The position numbers were made by a program, and so were the translations under genes. From assembly GCA_963969595.1 (NCBI GenBank), contig OZ018418.1, positions 4,159,001-4,223,000 of the forward strand: DNA of 64,000 bases, read 5' to 3'. Below the pieces are notes generated by a model. It had not been told where the DNA came from, ran no database searches, and worked only from the letters and a program-made list of their open reading frames with translations. This DNA is from Neckera pumila (Eukaryota; Streptophyta; Bryopsida; Hypnales; Neckeraceae). The first letter of the stretch is position 1. Each line of letters opens with the position of its first letter. Shown piece after piece: positions 55,977-64,000 of the stretch.

Positions 55977-56624
55977 TCTGACTAGGCTATGGCGACGCAA
56001 TCAGGGTCATTGAATGAGGTACCTTGCAGGAAGTATACAGTGGTTCTGGACTTGAATGGAGTTCTTGTTCGCAGGACTTATACACGCTCACAACTCCATG
56101 TTCAGCGTCATCCAATTGTCAAGGACTTCCTAAAGTGGCTTCATAAAGAGGCCGATATTGTATTTTGGAGCAGTATTATATCCAATAACTTGAATAGTTT
56201 GTTAGATGTTGTACTTGCCGGTGCTTCCTTTGGTTCTAGAGATGACACTTATTTAACTCAAGCAACGTGCATGCAATCAAGTTACATATCCCCGAATGCG
56301 TTGAAGAAACCAATCTTCCTGAAAGATCTAGATACAATAGCAAGGATGTCTAGTTTTTCATATCTAGAGGACGTTCTTCTAGTTAATGATAGTCATGTTA
56401 AAAACCTTCTCAACAATCCCCACAGCACTATATTCCCTCAGTTGTGGTGCGGTGACAGACGTGACAACTACTTGGATTGCCACCTCCGTCCTTGGCTTGA
56501 TGGTCTCTTTAATTCAAGTGTAATTGTTTGGTTGTATGTGAAGAGTAATCCATTGTATGGCGGTCAGTCCCCGATGGAAGCCATGTCAACTGAAGCGTTG
56601 AACATACTGAGGGGAGCCCTGTGA
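55977..56624 (+). CDS. Locus B, FCP1/NIF-like HAD phosphatase-domain exon
   Basis: An acceptor GGCCTGCAG ends at about 55974, and the frame is open from ATG 55989 to TGA 56622-56624 (211 codons). HAD motif I is YTVVLDLNGVLV, the motif II region DIVFWSSIISN, then KKPIFLKDLD, and the motif IV region VLLVNDSHVKN. The second Asp of the DxD pair is Asn, and motif IV has ND instead of DD. Catalysis is therefore doubtful and a phosphoprotein-binding role is possible. It is paralogous to 4524-5396 and, unlike that copy, intact through the C-terminal CHLRPWLDGLF segment. It could be read as a separate gene, but exon order in both loci argues that it is the C-terminus of the large gene. Confidence 0.7.
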
Positions 56625-56961
56625 AAGTCGTGAGGTGTCAACGTGATACATCATGTTCTTTTTTTGGGTGTATCAACAGTTCTCTGGTTAGTGAGGAACT
56701 ATTTAGATGTACAGTGTAGGATATTGAGAAGGTGAGGCAATATCAAGTATAGAGCTCTAGTATTTTCATACTTGCTTAAAAGACAATTGTAAATGAGCAT
56801 TTTGTAATTATAAAATTTGGAGTTGCATGTAAAGTGACACCCTTTGTAAACTAGATTTGTACTCTGGTTTGAACTTCTACAAAGTATGAACGTGAAATCT
56901 CACAATATCCTTTAATGTATCCAACCAACTTTGGATCATAGTATTGTCAACCCTAACCGAC
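56625..56961 (+). other. 3' region of locus B
   Basis: AT-rich sequence after the stop codon. Its TTGTAAATGAGCATTTTGTAATT region could hold a polyadenylation signal, but no canonical AATAAA is seen. The next palindrome array begins at 56962. Confidence 0.35.
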
Positions 56962-57325
56962 GACCGGGGATATCTCACGGTTGTTTATAAGTGTCCTACC
57001 AATGTTGTCACGTAATACCTTAAACTATAGTACAAGACCATCATATCTCTATGTCTCTTATATTAGGGTCCTACCAATTGACCTTGTCATATAGTTCCTT
57101 CATACGTAACCAAGAATCATAGTATCTCGCAGTTGCATATATAAGTGTTCTTCCAACATTGTCACGTAATACCTTTAACTACAGTATCCTACCATGGTTG
57201 TCACATAGTACCTTCAACTCTAAACGAGGACCGTGATATCTCAAGGTAGCTTATATAAATGTTCTGCCAACCTTGTCACATAGTACCTTCAAATGTAATA
57301 GAGGACCATGATATGTCATGGTCTG
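56962..57325. repeat. Second locus B palindrome array (decayed)
   Basis: Units start at 56962, 57036, 57114, 57229 and 57304, about 75 bp apart. They have the same unit sequence as 44019-44815 (GTCCTACCAATGTTGTCACG and so on) and more mutated palindromes (GACCGTGATATCTCAAGGTA at 57229). Confidence 0.8.
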
Positions 57326-57543
57326 TCATCTATGCACTGACCTTACACAGTAAATCAACGTCCTTAACTTCTAGCAGATCTTTAAATGATTACATTTCAG
57401 AGAGCTCTTGCATTGCAATAGTGCTAACCAATTCTTGTGACATGCTGTACTGACAATATTTTATAGGAATGGCCGGACGACTACTTGTCTAAAGAACTTG
57501 CCATTTTCATCGACACCTCAATACATAATTTTTGTAACACACG
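57326..57543 (+). pseudogene. Truncated second head of locus B
   Basis: Follows the array as 44815-45010 does: CATCTATGCACTGACCT, GATTACATTTCAGAG and TTGCATTGCAATAGTGCTAA, then exon-like GGCCGGACGACTACTTGTCT... CATCGACA. Similarity stops at about 57543, where GC-rich CACGCCCGCGCCCTCC begins. It is a direct duplicate of the locus B gene head, truncated within the first exon. Confidence 0.75.
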
Positions 57544-58590
57544 CCCGCGCCCTCCTCCCTCTTGTTTGCGTGCTGCTTAATGTATATAGTGTGACATGAT
57601 TAATATTCACTGGGAGAACTCTTGATGGTTGGTTCATGCAGAGGGTGTTGCTTGTTGTACTAACCGGTGATCTATGCGTCCCTAGCGGTGTTGCGGATCT
57701 CCCTCAGAATATCAACATACTGGTTGGCTTTTGTGGTCTTCTTCAACATTTTGTGACACATATTCCCTGTTTTCTATGGTTATGCATGCATACTTTGACT
57801 GTGGCAGAGCTTCTTTGACATCTTCTTCCACCCAAGATTTTGAATAGATTTCTTTATATTGCCAGTATTGACAAACCAAACAGCAGCAAACCCTATCCAA
57901 ATTGTGGTCAACTGCTGAAGCATCTTTTAAGTAGTCCTGAACAGCATAGTGTTCTTTAGAATTGAACCATTGTAGTGCTCGAGGTAGATCCCCTAAAGTG
58001 GCCTCATGCGCGCCTAATAGAACCCTCAATATGCATGAGGGATGATGTAGATTCCCTCGAATTGCAACATCCCTACTATATTCGGAAGGTGTTAAATGTT
58101 AGTGGGAAACCCTTCCGACGAGTGGATTAGCTTCAATATTCCGAGCAGTTGATTTTGAACACTCTTCTTTGTTTTTCATGGATGAGCATGAATAAAAGGT
58201 CATGAAACCACCTTCAATGTTTATTGAAAATTGATTCCATTGTACAAATTGCTTGGACAATAAATGCTTTTGCCTTGTCGTTTTGTGTTTGACTGTCTAA
58301 CATTGCATGGATTACAGTCATGAGAAGATCTCACAATCTCTACTTCCGTTCACAAATCTAGATGGGCAAATAGTATTTGGCTCTATTGTCTGAGTTAACT
58401 TTGCATAAATACTTCAGTGATTAATTTCTTGCAAAGCTAAAAATCGTAATATCATGGGATTTAAATACATTAAGAGATCTGCGGATGATTCATTTCTATT
58501 ACTATGTCCAAACAAACGTAGTACAAGAGCAATCCTCTTGTAACAATGTTACTTGGCGTGTCTCATATATGAGCCTCAAGTGCTACTTTG
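57544..58590. other. Non-coding or unrecognised sequence
   Basis: A 105-codon minus-strand frame (58029-57712, EATLGDLPRALQWFNSKEHY) is open, but I recognise nothing and see no splice or paralogue support. Otherwise AT-rich. Confidence 0.35.
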
Positions 58591-59180
58591 AACGGCGTGG
58601 GGGTCTCCAAAATGTTAACACCTGAAGATCTCTCGATGAATTCTACCATCACATAGTTTATATGTTACGATCTTTCTAGATGGTGGTCTTCAAAATGTTA
58701 ACACCATAAGATCTCCTGATGAATTGTACCATAACATACTTTGAACAGCATGGTGGTCTCCAAAATGTTCACATCTGAAGATCTCTTGATGAATTCTACT
58801 ATGACATAGTTCAAATCAGCCCCCCTTAATTGTTTCCCCTCCTACTTTGAAGGACATGGTCCTCTCCAAAATCCTAACACCAAAAGATCTCATGATACAT
58901 TGTATCATGACACCACAGAAATCAGCCCCCCTCAAATGTTTACCTTTGTACTCTAAACAACAGGATGGTCTCAAAAATGTTAACATCCCTAGAAGGCACA
59001 ATAAATAGTACTATGACATAGTTCAAATCGGTTTCCCTCAATTGTTTTCCCTCCTACTATTGAAGGACATGGTCCTCTCCAAAATCCTAACACAAGAAGA
59101 TCTCACAATACATTGTATCATGACACAATACAAATCAACCCCCCTCAAATGTTCACCTTCCTACATCCAAAGATATCACA
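58590..59180. repeat. Degenerate tandem repeat with TGGTCTCCAAAATGTTAACA
   Basis: Six or more copies of a unit with GTGGTCTCCAAAATGTTAAC, then GAAGATCTCTTGATGAATTC, then a TATGACATAGTTCAAATC-like end. Copies start near 58598, 58680, 58750, 58855, 58962 and 59067, at first about 75 and later about 105 bp apart. Confidence 0.7.
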
Positions 59181-59246
59181 ATGAAGTGTACCTTGACAAA
59201 GTTCAAATTTGACCCCAAAGTCCAAAAGTAGTTAAATATGGCATAT

Positions 59247-59600
59247 AGTTGTGAGTGAGTCAAGAGCGCGAGGGCTCCTAGAGGCATCTCGGCAACAAAA
59301 GGGGGCCCTAGATAAAGCTCCGCTTGTACAATTGTCATTCTTGGGAGGAGGGGGACCGAATCCCTTCCCATTTTGGGGGGTTTGAAAACTGAAGTTCCGT
59401 GCTTTTAGATTTAGGCTACCAGGATGGTTGTGAATGAATCAAGAGCACAAGGGCTCTTGGGGGCCTCTTGGCATCGTGAGGGTCCCAAAATAGAGCTCTA
59501 CTTGTACAATGACCATACTCAAGGGTAGAGGGACCAAATTCTTCCCTTTTGGGAGGGGATTTGAAAATTGAAGTTCCGTACTTTCAAATTTCAGGTGATT
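59247..59600. repeat. Direct duplication of about 175 bp
   Basis: 59247-59425 and 59427-59600 share GAGTCAAGAGC, AGGGCTC, GCTTGTACAAT, GAGGGGGACC/GAGGGACCAAAT and TTGAAGTTCCGT in order. Confidence 0.7.
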
Positions 59601-62600
59601 TGGAAGGGTCTCAGAGTCCATCCACATTTTATTGGGATTTTGGTTGAATTTTTTTACTCCTGGTTATAAACTATAAACTCCTTATGGATATATGTGAGCC
59701 CTCAAGTTAGCACTTTGGACTCTGAGTTTTGTTTTTTTCAATTTATGTTAGTTTGTGGTCCTATTTTATGCAAATAGCATGAAAGAAGTAGTTGAGAGGG
59801 ATTTGGTAGAAGTCCCTACCAAGTCACTGAAGAGTCTTTCTAAAATCATTGGAAGTATAACATAATGTGTCTTTCCATATTTAGGCCCTAATTGAGAATC
59901 TGAGAGTAGATTAGCCTTTCCGAGAGAAGTGAGAATGTGAGAATTAGCCAGTTCTAGTGTCTTGTCCATGTGAAACTAAGCCTACAAGCAGCATGCGATG
60001 ACTTGGCTAAGTAGAAGAGTCTACTAATAGGTTTCCAAGAGTCTAGATCCAATTCATAAAGGATTTGGAATAGTTGTGTTACGTTGTAGGTAACTTAAGA
60101 ATATCAAGCCAGAATGCAAAGTAGACAAAGGTGCTTTTAGGATAAAAGCATGCCAGGAGGTCAACTTAGGAGCCGATCATCAACAACAAATCCCAGTACC
60201 AAAACAATTTCCCCCCTGGGTGGAAATTATTAAAGAGTGTCTAATGTTTGTCTCCTTGTGAACTGTATTATGGGCGATTTGGTTTTGCCCTTAGCTTGTG
60301 GGAGTTCTCAAAAAGTTGCCCCAGAAGTTTTGGGATTCTACAGAACTCTACGATGACTCCATGAGAAGTCTTTAAAACCGCCTTTAAAACTGATGGTATA
60401 TTCATAGAACTTATCCAGAGTTTGGTAAAATCTCACTAAAAATTACGATAGAGTTTTGTGTGTCCAATAAGCGACCCGTCAAGTTTGAAGACTTTCCAAT
60501 AGTCAGAAGTACCAAAATCAGCAACGGCATCAAATTTAATAAGAATTTATGACTTGGTAGTTGGTTGACCGGCGTACCAGGAGTTCACGGTGTCCAAATG
60601 TTGCGAAGAATGTTTTCTTGCCCCCATGAACCTTCCAAACAACCCTAGCCAATCAGATTCCTTGGAAAATGCAAATTCCAATAGTTGGAGTTTTGACCTT
60701 TTCTTTGAAGTTATTGTTAGTGGTTTTTACGAGCAAAAATGGCAAGGAAGAAGGGAGTTTAGGGTCATCTAGACTAGTTTGGGTCTTTTGAACGCAATGG
60801 CGTATTTGATTTTCAATTTCAAGTTGTTCCCTAAAAGATGGAGAGGGTCCAACTGTAGGTTTGACTTTTTAGAAGTAATTAGTGGTAATTCTAAGTTAAT
60901 TCACAAATATCTTGGTTAGAAACAAAGATTGGATTTAGTTAAGATCTCAAATCTTTCCTTAAAAAACCCTCTATGAATAAACTAAGAATGTTTGGAAATA
61001 TCTTAGGATAAAAACGCATAATATCCTAGGATAAAATAGGTTAAAATCCTAAATATCTTTGGGAAAAATCTAAAATTTTACTTAGACAAGATTTCCTTAC
61101 TAATTAATGCTTGTTCTAGAAAGTTTTTAGATTATTCTAAGATTATATAGAAAATATTCTAGGGTAGATTAGGAATTATCTTAGAGTTAATTAGATTAGT
61201 TTTTGGGCAAAAGCGTACAATATCTCGTGGTAAATCAAAGGGGTGGGACTTTTTGAATAGTATGAAAGGCCCCCCTCCGAGGTTTCTTCAACCCCTTTTG
61301 TGCTTATTGATATGCTCTCCAAAGTGTGGAAGACCCACACTTTGATTTTGCTTATTGACACTTTGTCAGGATTATTTATTGAGGCCAAGCCATGGCCATC
61401 TTTTGCTTTCAATTCAATTCCTTTAGTGGGAGTCTTGGTTAAAGGACACGGGGTTCCTTTTAAGCCAACAAACCATACTAAAATTTGCACTGGGAGGTTT
61501 AATCCCCCGAGAACTTGATACATTGTTTTAAAATACTAATTAACTTGCCATTTGCAACAGCATTAATTTGATTAACTCCTAAATTTCAATTAATACTGTC
61601 ATGTGTACCTCATTTAGAGACTAAGTCATTAGCAAACTTGTGACTCACTCTAATCTTTGGTTTTTGGTTTAAGCATTGTCATGTACACCTTAGTTAAGGA
61701 TTAGATTGTCTAGAGAAGGACCAAAATCATTTATTTCACATTTTGCCTGGGGTTGCTCCTACACGGCAAAGCTTTGACTTTGAAACCCATTAGTTAGTAT
61801 TGTTTTATTTAGTTCTTAGGAATTCTCTCAAATTCAAAGAAAAACCTTTAGAAGTAGTTAGAAGTTTTTGTGTTCTCAAAAGATCCTAAAAAATACACTT
61901 GAATGGGAGAATTATAATTGTTATAGGTTAGAATTTGCTCTAGTTTTAGGAAAATTCCCCAAACCCAGAATTATTAGGATGCTAGAATTGTTGTTGTACT
62001 TAGGGATAGAAACCCCCTTAAAAACCCAACAAAAATTAAAATAACTACTGGTTAAATTACCTTATCTTTTTCCTTAGGATAAATTCCCAGTTAGTCAAAA
62101 AGGAAACCAGGTCAAGGGAAAACCAGAACGAAGAGGGTCTGAACAAGGAGGGCCCGAATGAAGAATACCCAAGACAAGGGGCCAGAACGAGAAGGGCCAA
62201 AACAAGGAAGAGCCAGCACGAGGGAGCTAGCCGACTAGGCATCCAACCAACAGAGCACGCCACGCGTTTGGCCTACGTCAGCCGGCACCCAGCCACGTCA
62301 GAGGGGTCAGTCTCGTACGTCAAGGATCTAGTCCAGTACATCGGAGGTCTAGTCTAGTCCATCAAGGGGTTTGGTTCAGCACATCGGAGTTTCAGCTCAG
62401 TTCACAGGGAATTCAAAGTCCAAAAATTGATTAACAATAAGAAACTAAAAATCACAAGGGTCAAGCCGTTGCTTGAAGAAAACAAAAGTCAACAAGTATC
62501 TTAGAATAATCCAATTGAACTAATAAACTAACAATCAAAGAATAAACTAATTATTCAATTGAGGTAATTGAATTAGATAATTGATAAACAAACCTTTTAG

Positions 62601-62852
62601 TCTTTGAATTTAAACTTAAAACAAGAAAAGAATCAATAATACAAATTGAATTAGGTCCTTGAAGTTTGATTGAACTTTTAGATTACTTTTAAAACCAACT
62701 TGAATCCTTGTAGTATTTAATTTAATTCCTAAACTAAAAGAATTAAATTAATACACTTGAAACTAACCAATCATTGTAGGAAATTAGCCAAAGAAAATGT
62801 AGAAACAAGGGAATCTTGAATTGATCTAATTCCCATTTACTTTGCAAAATAG
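59601..62852. other. AT-rich non-coding region
   Basis: No supported gene. 62060-62230 is purine-rich with repeated AAGGG and CCAGAACGA-type blocks, and 62290-62400 has repeated AGTACATCGGAG/TCTAGTC blocks. Confidence 0.4.
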
Positions 62853-62923
62853 GCAATGGTTACATTGAGACCATCATGCTTGTGATGTGTGATGACAGAA
62901 TGGTAGAAGTTGTTGAGACCATG
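62853..62923 (+). CDS. Putative exon of an unrecognised gene
   Basis: A 71-bp open segment between AAAATAG and GTATGTTTG reads GYIETIMLVMCDDRMVEVVE. It joins in frame to the segment at 63599. Support is only frame continuity and splice-like borders; I do not recognise the protein. Confidence 0.3.
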
Positions 62924-63598
62924 GTATGTTTGTTTTACATTTACTCTTTTTCTTGAATCAGATTTAGAAATTAAATTTAGAAGTTAGACATTAGTCCTTA
63001 GGTCAAAATCTTAGCATTTTATCAAAATTTAGAACAAATAGGTAATTTTTAGAGGATTCCTAACCCATTTCATACTTAAGAAATAACCAAAGTCCGGAAA
63101 GTTACAAATAAGATCAAAATTAGGTCTGAAACTAGAATTCAACAATCAAACTAATTAAGAACCCAACCTTGAAATTTGGAACTTTATTAATTTTATTACT
63201 AATTTTAATTAGTGAAAGAAGTCTCAGGAGAAATTAGAAATTAACCTCAATTGGCCAATAACTTTTATAAGGAACTTTGGAATCTATCTTTTTTTACTAC
63301 TTGGTAAGAAGAAGGTTACATTCTACCACTCACTTAGATGCAACTCTAGTTTGGATTAGCTTTTGTTTTTTCCTCCGTAGTTTGATTAATTGCAATCTTT
63401 TAACCTTTAACAAATAGTGTGATTTGACTATTTGAAATTAAAGAATTTACAGGTAACAAAAAAGTGTCCATTGCTTGGAAGGCATACACTTGCTTAGGAA
63501 TCACACAGCCAAGAGTGAATCTCCATTCTAAAAAGCTGCTAGAATCCGTGTGCCACTTTCTGACTCAAACACTCACAATGTGCTGTTCTTGATTTCAG

Positions 63599-63682
63599 GT
63601 ATCATTGTTGACTGTACAATGTGATCCAGCAGCAGAGGAGATTCAACACAAAGAAACTCACACTAAGTTGGTCGAAAGTGTT
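63599..63682 (+). CDS. Putative exon interrupted by a CACTA MITE
   Basis: After the acceptor TTGATTTCAG it reads VSLLTVQCDPAAEEIQHKET and HTKLVESV, then is cut by the MITE. Beyond the MITE the same frame would continue VAAELPS before a GTAAGC donor near 63921. The function is unknown. Confidence 0.3.
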
Positions 63683-63899
63683 CACTATAAGAAACCTACG
63701 TTTTTTTTGACAAATCCAGATTTTTTGTGACGGATTTTGTTAGACATTAAAGTTGACGTCTAGTTGTTTTTGTGTCAAAAATACTATCCAATGTAACATC
63801 ATGAAAATATAAAAACAACTAGATGTCAATATAGATGTCTAACAAAATCTGTCACAAAAATTCCAGGCTTGTCAAAAAAAATGCGGATTTCTTATAGTG
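63683..63899. mobile_element. CACTA-type MITE (217 bp) with 3-bp target duplication
   Basis: The terminal inverted repeats are CACTATAAGAAACC... and ...CTTATAGTG, and the inverted similarity extends inward (TTTTTGACAA / TTGTCAAAAA; TTTTGTTAGACAT / ATGTCTAACAAAA; AACAACTAGA / TCTAGTTGTT). It is flanked by GTT at 63680-63682 and 63900-63902. A CACTA start with a 3-bp duplication is the hallmark of En/Spm (CMC) elements. There is no coding capacity, so it depends on a transposase elsewhere. Confidence 0.9.
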
Positions 63900-63902
63900 G
63901 TT

Positions 63903-64000
63903 GCGGCCGAATTGCCTTCAGTAAGCTTTCCTAGTTTTATGGGGGACTCCATGGGTGGCCATCAATGACATCCAGGATTGAAGAAGATATTCATGCAATC
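63903..64000. other. Window end; possible exon remainder and intron
   Basis: GCGGCCGAATTGCCTTCA could complete the interrupted exon before a GTAAGC donor. Nothing else can be judged in the last 80 bp. Confidence 0.25.

Noticed and set aside
57712..58029. 105-codon minus-strand ORF as a gene
   Set aside because: No recognised domain, paralogue, splice context or start support; ORFs of this size are expected by chance.

Overview
The window looks like repeat-dense nuclear DNA of a plant: a land plant or other streptophyte with a large genome. The evidence is GT-AG spliced exons, plant-type Ty3/gypsy pol fragments, plant telomere-type CCCTAAA/TTTAGGG tracts inside the sequence, a CACTA-type MITE, and almost no single-copy coding sequence. 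I cannot name the species. Nearly everything recognisable is mobile-element derived and mostly decayed.

Layout: (1) 1-2850, minus-strand gag-only retroelement. (2) 3350-14550, a large minus-strand multi-exon gene ('locus A'), interrupted at 8382-12295 by a 3.9 kb insertion carrying an intact 714-codon gag-like ORF and flanked by a perfect 5-bp target duplication. (3) 14590-15395, a dense palindrome array just upstream of locus A. (4) 15400-22060, AT-rich spacer with telomere-like tracts and GC-richer leader-like stretches at each end. (5) 22091-22858, a second array of the same palindrome. (6) 22942-25785, a plus-strand, divergently transcribed DDE/RNase-H-like transposase-type ORF of about 948 codons. 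(7) 26646-38216, a nest of LTR sequences, a Ty3/gypsy gag-PR-RT remnant and two gag-like ORFs. (8) 38217-43990, AT-rich DNA with a 53-bp inverted-repeat satellite. (9) 44019-44815, a 75-bp satellite built on a different 20-bp palindrome. (10) 44924-56624, a plus-strand multi-exon gene ('locus B'), interrupted at about 45896-52763 by two gag-like retroelements. (11) 56962-57543, a second, truncated copy of the locus B array plus gene head. (12) 57544-64000, mostly non-coding, ending with a 217-bp CACTA MITE in a putative exon.

Main observation: loci A and B are diverged paralogues. They share exon order, weak but collinear protein similarity, one clearly matching intron position and a C-terminal FCP1/NIF-like HAD domain. 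Each carries its own short palindrome, in an array upstream of the gene and again inside several introns. Locus A uses the 10-nt arm TTATCTTCGA, one centre base, then the reverse complement. Locus B uses GACCGTGATATCTCACGGTC. The locus A palindrome is also arrayed upstream of the divergent transposase-like gene, so A looks like a two-gene mobile element. Locus A contains an INGQHS motif in a ParB/sulfiredoxin-like context, plus an RGG/basic stretch. I infer a paralogue-specific protein-DNA recognition system, comparable in logic to VANC anti-silencing proteins of VANDAL transposons or to ParB-parS. This is a hypothesis.

Decay: most internal stops in these ORFs can be explained as C-to-T changes in CAA, CAG or CGA codons, as expected for long-methylated DNA. 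Most 'genes' here are therefore probably dead or dying copies.
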